Source of the DNA: Favolaschia claudopus
Taxonomy: Eukaryota; Basidiomycota; Agaricomycetes; Agaricales; Mycenaceae
Direction: 5' to 3'
DNA: 64,000 bases
NCBI GenBank assembly: GCA_037176885.1
Contig: JAWWNJ010000056.1
Location: forward strand, 868,001-932,000
Under the pieces are notes generated by a model. That model saw only the letters and a program-made list of their open reading frames with translations, was not told the DNA's origin and did no database searches. This document shows positions 54,574 through 64,000 of this stretch, piece after piece. The first letter of the stretch is position 1. Each line of letters opens with the position of its first letter. A program made the position numbers and the translations under genes.

Positions 54574-54984
54574 TGGTGCCGCTCACTTAGTCACCGCTAC
54601 TTTTGTACAGAAATTGATGGCCCATTGGTCTCATCAGGGAAAAATCTGATTTTCTAATCCTCTTGCAGAAATGCTCCATTTCATGGTAGCTACATTTTGG
54701 CAAGAGGAATTGAGCTCAGAATAAAAGCTGGGCGAGATATATATTTTACCTTCGACCGAATTGGCCACCCCTAGGAAAATGCCTCACGGGAGGCCTTACG
54801 AGGGGTGGAATACCACAGGAAAGGGCAAAAACGATGATTTTTCCCGCGCTGCGCGCGCTAAATCCTTCCAAAAGAGCTCTAAATTTGAGCCAAAATCTGC
54901 GAATTTAGGGGGTCTATCAGCCAAAAAATTTCCGCGGCCAGATTGGCCGCTGTACAAAAACTAGTGACTAAGTGAGCGGCACCA
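54574..54984. mobile_element. TA-type MITE (411 bp)
   Basis: Inverted ends TGGTGCCGCTCACTTAGTCA and its complement are flanked by TA (54572-73 and 54985-86). The 67-codon ORF inside is not convincing. A related single end (TGGTGCGCGTCACTTAGTCA) occurs at 63496. Confidence 0.88.
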
Positions 54985-56851
54985 TAGGCCGGGACACCGG
55001 CATACAAAACCTACGTATTGTACAGGTTAATCTAATCTACAACGTCATTGAAAGCCTTGGTTTATGTTAAGTGTGGAGCACGACTGCAATAGGTAGTGGA
55101 AATGTTGGGAGGTCATGACCTGAATCATGTACCGTGCTCGGACGACCTTTAGACCAGCAAATATACTGTTTCTCAACCATTTTTCGTGCTTTTTGCGTGG
55201 GGAAACTGTACTCACTCCCCGAGGGTGAGTTCAAGGACGTCGTCTGAGACGAAACTCGCTATCAAATGTGGTATGAGTTCTGACTGTCACTGTGGCCGGC
55301 AAACCCCGTGAATTTCACCTAGTTGATTCACCTCATTTTCGGGGGAAATTCATCCGAGAACCAGGTGAGTTTCACTGGGAAGTTGTAGTCTCCCTAGTCA
55401 GACCCTATATCCCGAGGTTATTTTTTTTTTCAAAATTTTGGGACGGGAAAAATAACCTGATATAGGGTCTGATTCTACATGTCACCCATTAGCCGTAGGT
55501 CAGCGTTCCGGATTAGGAAAGACCCAAAATGGAAGTCCCCTACTTGAATTTGCGCAACGTCTGGGGAAGCTACATATTGTCTTGGTCTGCGGAAGTAGTC
55601 AGTTCTGTATCCTCAAGCTTTCTGGGTGCCATAAAGTAGCATTGGGCGCTGAGATTTGCAATTTTGAAATTGTGGCTGTGCTGCTTGTCTGAAAATGCCG
55701 AGCTTTGATTTCCTCTCCTCGATGCTGCCACGACAAGAAGGAAAAAAAGTAAAGAGACAAAGGTTGAGTTTGGAAGGCAAGGTATCTGGTCTGACAGAAA
55801 TTTTACACATCTTTCTTTGTTTTCGGTGTAAAACAAGCCTCACGATCGAACTGTGACCTACGGCTAACGCGTGACAACCAAAACTAGACTAGGGAAGTTG
55901 TGAATTTCACCCAGTTCAATTCACGTAGTTGGACTAAGTGAATGGAACGTTTCATGGGGTTCATTCAGTTAGTTTTGGAGTGAATTTCATGTGAAGTTCT
56001 CATGAAAAAAGGATTCACTTGGTTCCTATTCACGTACAATACTCTTATATTTCACTTGTAAAGTCCATGAAAATCAAGTCAAAAGGGGTGAAAATGCTAA
56101 TTTGCCGCTTGGGCTAACCAGTCCTCTATGTTGCCTTCCTTCTACAGATTGTTTCAAGTTGTTGTTGCGCTAATACTCTGACATTCTATTTACTCTACTA
56201 TTTTGATTCTAAGTCACAAAGTTCCCTAATTACAGTCGACTGTCTTTACCTTATGTTACAGTGGAAATAACCAGTACTGATGACCAGAACCATGTACCTT
56301 GCTCGGGCCACCTTTGACCCCATGAATTTCACGGGGTTGTTGAGTGAATTTCAAGGAATGGTCCCGGAGCTTGGAATGTCATTTTTTGGGCCAATTTGAG
56401 GGTATATTACTTCACTTGATTCTTGAGGGAATTTCACGGAGTTCGGATACCAGTCCAGTAGCTCGGATTCACACATTTCATTCACGATATGTTCAGGGGA
56501 AATTCACGTACTTGACAGGACCCATACAAGCTACGTGAATCAGGTAAGTGAATGTTCAACTACGTGAATTCGAATTCCCTTGAAAATGCAGTGAATCATC
56601 AAATTCACACAACGGCTAAGGGAAATTCACGGGGTTTTACGTCCTCAGTGTGTGCTGACACGAGCTGATATGGACCTGACGGGCACAAAACCCCTTGGCC
56701 TCCCCCAGTCTGACAACCATATAAAATTGCTTACAAATAAGATAAGATATCGGTAACGCGTCCCCTTTTGTAAAGTACGCGTCCGTAGAGTGTATTTTAC
56801 GAAGTTTTCCGCGTCTACAATACTAAGTCCGTTGTCGTGTTTGTCTTGAGC
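54985..56851. repeat. GTGAATTTCAC-rich DNA with a 75-bp hairpin
   Basis: Between 55310 and 56640 at least a dozen GTGAATTTCAC, GGAAATTCAC or GTGAATTC words occur in both orientations, as at 16.0-16.6 kb. The line GACC(T/A)GAA(T/C)CATGTACC also occurs twice (about 55109 and 56276). A hairpin at 55398-55472 has arms TCAGACCCTATATC...GGTTATTTT and their complement. The minus-strand ORFs at 55570-55843 have no recognised domain. Position 56696 carries CCTCCCCCAGTCTGACA, the inner mirror of 60293, belonging to the MULE. Confidence 0.6.
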
Positions 56852-59800
56852 TCAGTACGGCGCGTCGCTGGAAGCAGCGGGTCTAGCGCGGTAGAACATG
56901 GCAGTGCTAGTTGATGAATCCCACGTCGAAGGTCTTCTGCCTCTTGTCGATACCATCCTCTTTTCCTTCTCCAAACACGCTCGAGCAAGCCTCAAGAACG
57001 ACGAGCCCTCGCGCTCCAACGTCTCTAGCATGCGTTGATCTCGAAATTGGCGCTGATACTTCAACCCCTTCGCAAACTCGACCAACAACTCAATATTCTC
57101 ATCCATCGCTTCCTCGAATGTGCGCCCGTCGTCGTTGGCCCGCGTATCCACTATCTCGTCGTCATCGTCGTCGTCGAGTTCGCGAGACGCGTCTGGAGGT
57201 GAGTCTGAATTTGTCGCATTTTCAGCAGTCTCATCTGACTCTGCATTGATGTCCGACAGTGGTTTTAGTGACGGATGCACCCAAAATGGTGCTGTACGCT
57301 GGCGCTTGACTTCAAGGAAGAATACAGGCGGTACGCGCTGGAGGCCCTGCACAATGTGTTTGCAGATGAGGAAGCGCGAGGTTGCAAGGGAAGGGCAGGT
57401 ACATATTCCTTTCTTGGCGTCTGTCTTGTATGCTGGGTTCACGGGAAGGGTTATAGGCGTCTTCTCAAGCTTCCGCCAGGTCTTCTTGAATTCTTTACGC
57501 CAAGCTGGTAGTTCACGATATCGGCCGGTGTCGGTAAGCAGCCGCCCTAACTTCCGAGTATAGGTCGGCCCTAATTTCACGATTAAGATCCAGGCAAGGA
57601 GGTCACAGCGCGGTAGATGGAAATGATGAAGAAAGTCACTCTTGATGCGACGCCAGCTGAAGCTAGTGAGTGGATGATACAATCTTTAATAACAACGCAC
57701 TCGCTGGCTTTCCAATCGTGGTCTTGAGAACAGGAATTTCGGCGTGCACACTCCGCGCCCAAAGCTCCCAGCGCGAGCTCCGGTACCAGTTCTCCCAAAG
57801 GTAGGCCCACGCCTCGCGAAGGTCGTGCTCTACGCAGAACTTATACATCTGGCTTACAGCCCAACGTTTTATGCCCTCGGCGCTTGGGTGGGCATAGCCC
57901 GGGAGTAACGGATGCGCACAGTAATGCTTCTCCATCATCTGCAAGATAGGTTCGCGATGCTCCTTCGAGCAGAAGGTGCGTCGCGAGATTTTTTCCTCTT
58001 CCTCCAAAACCTTATCGCCCTCAGCAGTGGCAGCACTGGGTTTGGGAGCCTGCGTACCCACGTTCGCAGCCTTCGGGTTGACAGGCTGGGATGATGTCGC
58101 CGCGACTGCTTTGCATCGTGCCTTCATTGCCTGCGCCAGAACCTTAGGATCGGCTGCTTCAGCCTCACGGGCGAGATGGGTTGGCTTGGAGACTCTTCCG
58201 CTTTTCGTGCGGATGGTATCGTGAGTAGGAGGTAATTCGTTCTCCTTTCCCTTGCTCATCTTTGAGCCAGCGTGCTTCTCCATTGCAGATCCATTGCCCA
58301 CGACATCTTTCAGCACCCCCAGAGTATCCGGCTTCTTCGCCTCCTCATCCTCTTCCTCCCCGTCCTCCTCGCCGTCATCGTCACTGCCGTCTGCTCGCCC
58401 CGACGCTCCTGTCGCTATATTCGCGCTGCCAACAGCAACGGCCGACGGCAGCTGCGCCAGAATAGTGATGCGAAGCCCGTTGGTCATTGTCATCGTCCGA
58501 GGCCCTGATGCACGTACAACCGGTGTGATGTGATCTGGCAGGCCCCCCTCGTATTCTTCGCCGTCTGCGTTACCTGGCGGGGTAAAGGATTTGTCGATGA
58601 ACGAGAATTCAGTGTTTGCACGCTCGGCATTATATGGTGTCGTCGAGAGCTTCGTGCTGGACAGCCGGGTGAGCACTGCACGACGGAGATGCCACCAGCA
58701 GAGGCTAATCTTCGCATCCCAGACCTCCCGCAGCATACGGATCTCAGCCATATCCTTATCGACGTGGGTGAACTTGGGATTGACGCCGTACGCCTCGCGT
58801 ACACATTTAGCCCATGCTGTCAGTGCTTTCGTACGCTTCCCTTCCTCTATTGATGCTGCTGTCGAGAGTAGGCAGTACGATAGTGGGAATCCGGACCCCT
58901 CGTGCTCCCCCATGAGACTGTAAAGCTCCAGGTGCTTGGTCTTGGTGTCGTCTGCATCGTTGTTAGTGATTTCCACCTCACTAATCAGATATTTAGCTCT
59001 CACATGTTGCGTCGACTCCAATCTCGACGATCTTCCCATCCAATGGCTCCGCAATGCTCTTCATCCCCCAACAAATGATTTCGACCCCATCGGGAACGTT
59101 CTCCGGCTCAAAGACATCAACGTCGTCGGTGTGTTCCTGCAACAGCTTCTTTGTCGAAAGAAGCTGATTGGTATCGAAACGCCAGAACGGCTCGCTGAGC
59201 TCCATCCAAGCACGATGGACCTGTGCAGATGTGACACTCGGAAAGGCGGCTTGGACCTTCGTGACCATTGCGACAGGTGTCAGCCATTCCACATTGTCTC
59301 GTATCATCGCGAGAGCTCCCGCGGGCATAGATACATCCTCGCAGTGGATGTGCATGCCAGCATGCTTCAGCTGCACTGTAACATCCAGTATGTCGTCGCC
59401 ATTCTCTCGTGCCCGACAGCTGATTGACAATTTACTACCACAGCTGAAGCGCTTCATCCCGACCGTGTCGCGATTACGGATGTCCGGGTTAGTCGATGCC
59501 TTCGACTTCTTCTTCCACGCGGCGTCTTGGCTGCAGAAGTAGCGAGTGCGGTGCCCGCTTTTGAGCTTTTTGTGGTCTTTGACACTGTATTTAAAGTGAG
59601 TCTTTGAATTATTAGCAGGCTTCAATCTTTTCCACGCACGTAAAGCGATAGTTGCTGACTTTCCACAGTTCCGTCGAAGCCATCTGCACCCGCTGTTGAT
59701 TAGATACCAAGCCATCGGCTGGAATTGGGTAAGTGCCGCGAATGTCGATGTCCTTCGTCGTCCTGAATATCTCCTTCACGGTGGTGTAGAAGCTTTCTGC

Positions 59801-60198
59801 GTCACTGAATCTTTCGACATTCTTCACACACATTATTCAAGGCCATGCAAGGCACGTACATCATTCTTGTTTTCTTCATCCTCCCCACATATGTCGTCCT
59901 CCGAGTCTTCTGACTCTTCCTCATCACCTCGGAACTGTCCAGAATCTGTACGTGCGCTGCTGGGAGACCGGTCATCATTGGAAGTATCAGGAGAGGGTCG
60001 TCTTCGTTTCTTTGGCTGGCTGCGTTCTTTGGCGGCTGTGGCGGCGCGCGCTCTGGAGTTTCTTTGGTTTGTCGTGTTAATTTTTCGGCAGTGTTGGCAC
60101 CGGACGTAGGTTGAATGTAGTGGGATTCTGTTGCTACATGAGTCTTTCTTGCATTTTTTGGTGTCTTCCACGGAGAGACGCTCTTCTTGTGTATCCAT
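56852..60198 (-). CDS. MULE-type transposase with SWIM zinc finger (probably damaged)
   Basis: Exons (minus) 60198-59860, 59821-59640, 59584-59004, 58951 to about 57700, and about 57682-56852. Exon 1 has a CxxC pair (CKKDSC, CQHC) and acidic stretches. Exons 2-3 hold a FAR1/WRKY-like DNA-binding region (RTRYFCSQD, MKRFSCGSKLSISC, HAGMHIH). The Mutator DDE core has D in IGVDAT|YDTKTKHLELYSL (split by the intron) and D in KFTHVDKDMAEIRM, with CWWHLRR following. A long acidic/basic insert follows, and then a conserved helix (WKASEC.../SFSWRRIKSDFLHHFH) where family members usually carry the catalytic Glu (ESHWRR). Here that Glu is not visible and the frames do not join cleanly near 57700. The SWIM finger is CTCPSLATSRFLICKH. 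It ends at 56852. It would excise and insert the element in the nucleus. Confidence 0.82.
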
Positions 60199-60421
60199 AT
60201 CGAGAGAGTATTTGACGAAGTCTTGTTTGTTTACGTCTCAGAGGCGCGGGAATGTACGGGACACGTGCTGATGAGATTCTCCTTTTATGGTAATGTCAGA
60301 CTGGGGGAGGCGTGGGCGAGTCGACGGGCACTGATCGAGTACTGATCAGCTTCCCCCGCAACCTGACCAGGCCTGATACGACGGTAAGGGCTGATCAGGT
60401 AATTTCGGATTTTCCGACATA
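60199..60421. repeat. Right terminal region of the MULE
   Basis: TGTCAGACTGGGGGAGG at 60297 mirrors CCTCCCCCAGTCTGACA at 56696. TGATCAG words follow, and the terminus GGATTTTCCGACATA ends at 60421, the same end as at 37761 and (inverted) 39492. The left terminus is not found, so the element may be truncated at about 56.65 kb. Confidence 0.55.
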
Positions 60422-60509
60422 GGGCCCTCTGATATCGAATGTATATACAGTATAATACGCTGTATAATACGGCTTGTATTATACATTGGCTTTCCATACC
60501 CGGCACTAG
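60422..60509. repeat. hAT-type element terminus
   Basis: Several GTATAATACG/GTATTATAC words lead to CTTTCCATACCCGGCACTAG ending at 60509, matching 15396-15415. It cuts a minus-strand frame (VPAVPATSYAEAV) at about 60510. Confidence 0.5.
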
Positions 60510-60724
60510 TACACAGCCTCGGCATATGACGTGGCGGGGACAGCGGGGACAGAGGGAGCTGGGTCAGCTGGGCCCACGGGAGGTGGGTCCAACGAGGTAG
60601 GGTCGGTGTCAAGGATGACGATCACCGTTGCAAGAGCTGAGTCGAGTAAGTGCTCGAGGCGGACAAGGTGGGCAGATGAGGGGTCATGGGGGGGAGTCGT
60701 GGGGGTGGCATTCCCCGTTACCAC
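60510..60724 (-). pseudogene. N-terminal fragment of an unrecognised protein
   Basis: Minus-strand frame from an ATG at 60724. It reads MVTGNATPTTPPHDPSSAHL and VPAVPATSYAEAV, and is then interrupted by the hAT terminus at 60509. The TSYAEAV end resembles the start of Gag- or element-encoded proteins, but this is too little to name a family. Confidence 0.3.
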
Positions 60725-61787
60725 CTAGTTATGCACCGGATTCCTGTTGTATTGGAGGGCAATAGATGCCAAGGATTATGTCTACCTACTCTATGGTGCG
60801 CGCGGCCTAAACACCAACAAATAGGTCCCATCATTGATGCCATCAGTGATGTCTCAAATCGACCGGCAGAAAGATTCCGAATTTAAATTGCTTTTTCTGC
60901 TGCAGAATAAGGTTGGGGCAGACTCAAAACATACCCCATTTCTGTAAGCCGGATACCGGCATTACAAACATACTTTAAGTAACGTTTCACCAGGACCCTG
61001 GGCAACCGCCTGCCCTCGACATCCTGGATTTTGAGGATTTTTATCCGCACCCCAAATCGGGCAATTTTTATCCGAATTTGACCTAGGCCAGGTCAGTGAT
61101 GTGCCTAAGGCCTTAGTTTACGACTCCCCGGCACTCTAAGCCCTTAGGTCTTAGTATAAGGCTTAGGGCTTAGAGGGTCTAAGGGCTTAGGGGGCTTAGA
61201 GCTCCCAAAAGGGAAATTTTTTTTCAAAATAAATATTATAATGTCTTGTTTGCCCTCGGAGCTCTCCTGGCAATTCAACTTGGTCCCACTGATAGATGCT
61301 CTTTGCTGTTGTATCCCTTTACTACTAGTTAGCAGGCTACGGGTACTTTAACACAGGGATTTACTGAACTTGGCCGGGGCCATCGGCTTTAATCGGTCTG
61401 GCGACCGACAGTGTGACCACGTGACTAACAACGTCTGCATCCCATCCAAAATCCCATCCAAATCGCGTCCTTCGTCTGGACCGATGGCTCTCAGTCCTGC
61501 GAGTAGCCTTTCCTCCTTGGTTTGTAATAGTTGATCTCCGAGAGGGCCACTTAAACAGTATTTTACTGCAGACCGATGATACACCCGAGCTAACGAAGGA
61601 CGTTGACTTGGAAAACGTGTATCGTGAATCTCGTTTTTCTCTATTGTTTTCATCGCGTTCACGTTACGATGATGGCACCACACACAAACCACACAACTTG
61701 ACACTGGCAAGTTCCGCTCTACCCGACAATCAGCTGGCTCCGAGCCTCCCTGCGGCGCCGACTCGTTTGATATACTCGGTGTCACGG
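60725..61787. other. Unassigned, with a CTTAGGG-rich stretch
   Basis: At 61100-61205 the words CTAAGCC, CTTAGG and GGCTTAG repeat about ten times in both orientations (for example GGTCTAAGGGCTTAGGGGGC), typical of a transposon subterminal region. The minus-strand ORF 61348-61884 has no recognised domain and partly reads foldback DNA. Confidence 0.4.
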
Positions 61788-62431
61788 AAAGTGATGGCGT
61801 CGCTTCTTTTTTGGATTTCTGGACACTGAATGGAGGGTTTTCCATGAGACAAAGTGCTAGGTGAGCTAGAATGACTATTTGCATATTTCTAGCATAATGA
61901 TCTGATCAAACTATCATGATATGCCATCAAATGGCTGAAAAAGGCAAAACCACCAAAATCTAGCTTGGCGCAAGATGTTTTTCGTCACAATCTGGAGGGG
62001 CCAGATTGTAGCCCTCGATGAGTAGATAGATGTGGCGTTTTGAAAAAATATACATCGGTTCTGTCGCTATAACCCGTGCAATATTGTGCTTTTCGTCAAT
62101 TTTGGCCATTTTTGCTATTTTTTGCGACTTTGAAGTCCACATATCTCGGTATTGCATGCATATTTTCGCATGGTTCAAAGTACCAGGTCTGTCTACTCCT
62201 TCAGGGCTACAATTTGGCTGATTTGAAGTTTGATGGAAAACATCCCACGGCAAGCTGAATTTTGGGTGTTTTGCCTTTTTCGGACATTTGATCGTGCATC
62301 ACAATTTATTGATCAAATCATGGTGCTAGGAATATGCGCGTAGTCATTCTACGCTGCCTAGCACTTTGATTTGGGCAAAGGCATTCATCCACCGTCCAGA
62401 AATGTGAAAAAACAGCGACGCCATCACTTTT
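61788..62431. repeat. Long foldback (two arms of about 240 bp)
   Basis: The left arm 61788-62026 and right arm 62192-62431 are imperfect inverted copies. Pairs include AGTGATGGCGTCGC/GCGACGCCATCACT, AAAAAGGCAAAAC/GTTTTGCCTTTTT, GATGTTTT/AAAACATC and GCCCT(C/G)...AGTAGA/TCTACT...AGGGC, with roughly 75 percent match by eye. The outer end of the right arm merges into MULE coding sequence. It is either a foldback element or an inverted duplication of MULE DNA. Confidence 0.7.
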
Positions 62432-63160
62432 GCTTCTTTCGACAGCAGCTTCGATTGGTAAACGGAAGACGGCATTGGAGGCTTGGGCCCGTATCGTTCG
62501 GAATAAAATACGGTGTCGTGCCCAAGTTCGTTCATGTTGACAAGCATATGGCCGAAATAGGGATGATTCGCAACATCTGGGATGCCAAAGTTCAAATTTG
62601 CGTCTGGCATATCAAACACGCTGGACTTGCTCGTTTACGTTGAAAATCCAAGCTCTCGACGACTCCGTATGATTCAGTTCTGGCGCAGGCAGAGGTTCCT
62701 TTCATTGATCCGAAGTTCAAACCAGCAGGCCGAGCCGACCCCAACGAGTTCGAGGGCGGGAATATTGGTCGGGACCCCACAGCTGTAGTCAACCAGAACC
62801 TTGCCCCTCGGCCGCGCGCTATCACCATTAAACTCCCGCCCACTCAGCCAACGAATTCAGCCGCCCTCATGGACATCACAAATATAGCTCAACATCCCGG
62901 GCCATTAACCCTGGCTCTAGATGCTACCGCCCCGTCCAAAGATGAAAATGAAGATGGCACTCAGAAACGTATATTCTGTCCGCAAGAATTGGAGGATCCT
63001 ATTGTTTCGATGATGGAACGGCCACTCATCCTGGCTACGCACATCCCAGTCCCGAAGGAATTCGTGAATGGGCGGTGCGCGAGATGTATACTCTGTGCTC
63101 GACAAACGATCTTCCGGAAGTGTGGGCCTAAGTGTGGGGGGGTAAGGTAGAGTTCAGACA
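62432..63160 (+). pseudogene. Broken MULE transposase, relative of the 56.9-60.2 kb gene
   Basis: Plus-strand pieces in changing frames match the MULE gene in order: LSTAASIGKRK and WARIVRNK; YGVVPKFVHVDKHMAEIGMI and NIWDAKVQICVWHIKH (the core with its second Asp); SKLSTTPYDS and AEVPFID; the low-complexity insert; KRIFCPQELEDPIVSMME; and finally HPSPEGIREWAVREMYTLC. Frame changes lie near 62510, 62640 and 63020, and an in-frame TAA follows EVWA near 63129. The match ends at about 63150 before the last conserved helix and SWIM finger. The left end abuts the foldback arm. It is a clear pseudogene and diverged from the other copy. Confidence 0.85.
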
Positions 63161-64000
63161 TGTACGGTTACCCCACGTGACGTACGTAACATGAGGCGGG
63201 GGGGATATACTAGCGATCCGCCAAAAGCGCGGGTTGCTCGCCGAGTCGCGAAGCGTAATCACGATGACCGACGCTTTCCCCCTTTTTTCTCGGACATAGC
63301 CGGTGTCTTTTTCTTATCCTAACACTGTAACAGCTTGAGACCAGGACCATTCGAACGGCCTCCTTGACGCGCATCTTTTGAACAAGTTTTTAGGGCGATA
63401 TCGTCAAAACTGTACGATTTTGCGGGCATTTTGTGGTGACACAGGTGCACAGCCCAGCGCGGAGAATTTCTTCGTGTTTGCAGACTGAGCTATGGTGCGC
63501 GTCACTTAGTCACCACCTCTCGATGACAAGGCTATCTGAGGCCGCAGTTTTTATCCCATTTTTAATTCCTCTTGCCAATCGACTCCTTTTCAACAGAGGA
63601 ACAACCTCTCAAGACGGATTTCCCAAATTTAAATATTTGAAGGAGCTATAACTTTTCAGCCCACCCAATTTGGCAGTACAGGCGTTTGTGACCTCCAGAA
63701 GGTTCAATACTGTGTGGTCATAAGCCCAGTATCTATGGCAGTGTTCCATACACCCGGGATTAGGCTCTAGGTATGTCAAAAGTCCACTAGAAAAACACCC
63801 AAATTGCGTCGAAAACCCGCTCTCAGATAGGCTTATGAATTATGTCTGTGGAGAGCCGTGAGAATTCAAGTTTTCAAGTTGCAAAAAGAGAAGAGAAAGA
63901 GAGAGAAAAGGGAGAGACTCACTATGTAGTAGAGACTCTGTTTCCAAGAAATCAGAGCTTCAAAGTCACTGTAGCGCTCACCAGAGCAATCACAATCTTG
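63161..64000. other. Unassigned, with one MITE-like end
   Basis: TGGTGCGCGTCACTTAGTCA at 63496, preceded by TA, resembles the ends of the 54574-54984 MITE. Similarity seems to continue for about 100 bp (TTTTAATTCCTCTTGCCA), but no second end is in the window. A purine-rich run (GAAGAGAAAGAGAGAG) lies near 63889. No gene is recognised. Confidence 0.4.

Noticed and set aside
58252..58533. Plus-strand Ser/Pro-rich ORFs opposite the MULE
   Set aside because: They are reverse readings of the acidic low-complexity insert of the MULE protein.
61100..61205. CTTAGGG words considered as interstitial telomere
   Set aside because: Spacing and orientation are irregular and the word differs from TTAGGG. 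A transposon subterminal region fits better.

Overview
The window looks like transposon-saturated DNA from a mushroom-forming basidiomycete (Agaricomycete). The reasons are very short spliceosomal introns (about 45-65 nt, GTRNGT...CTRAC...YAG), protein families typical of that group (FunK1 kinases, fungal alpha-kinases, DUF6818 proteins, a hAT transposase with BED finger, a MULE with SWIM finger) and no operon-like spacing. I see no clearly intact host housekeeping gene. Nearly every coding segment is a transposon gene, a member of a multicopy family, or a broken copy. The genus cannot be told from this sequence alone.

Layout. 1-8.6 kb: the 3' end of a Copia element nested in a KH-protein LTR element, a decayed repeated exon-intron array, and an LTR-like repeat abutting a broken helicase. 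9.2-15.4 kb: a DUF6818/coiled-coil gene split by nested TA-flanked MITEs, followed by a hAT transposase pseudogene, both on the minus strand. 15.4-20 kb: repeat-motif fields and a hAT-type MITE with a perfect 8-bp target duplication. 20-22.4 kb: a FunK1 kinase pseudogene abutting a Gypsy fragment. 24-26.7 kb: copy A of a kinase/integrase transposon. 26.9-35.3 kb: a basidiomycete multicopy gene carrying a MITE in one intron and four 1446-bp tandem units inside one exon. 35.5-41.1 kb: fragments, iterated motifs and a Gag-only Copia element. 41.9-54.3 kb: copy B of the kinase/integrase transposon. 54.3-64 kb: MITEs, GTGAATTTCAC-rich DNA, a full MULE gene, a long foldback and a second broken MULE.

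The most interesting system is copy B (41869-54257). It has long terminal inverted repeats beginning TACGGTTGGCGGG, a 6-bp target duplication (GGAGCG) and two divergent genes. One gene is a seven-exon DDE integrase that reads open for 426 codons. The other is an alpha-type protein kinase. Copy A has the same repeats and the same two genes diverging from the centre, in inverted orientation and with the middle deleted. The kinase therefore appears to belong to the element and not to be a chance neighbour. A 6.5-kb inverted-repeat element sits in a kinase intron of copy B. That element itself contains a very young Gag-only LTR element with two apparently identical 202-bp LTRs and a TCAGG duplication.

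The genes do not form a pathway. Their relations are historical: insertions within insertions, whose order can be read from target duplications and interrupted reading frames. All family names come from remembered motifs and residue patterns, with no database search. Splice sites were assigned by eye from frame continuity.
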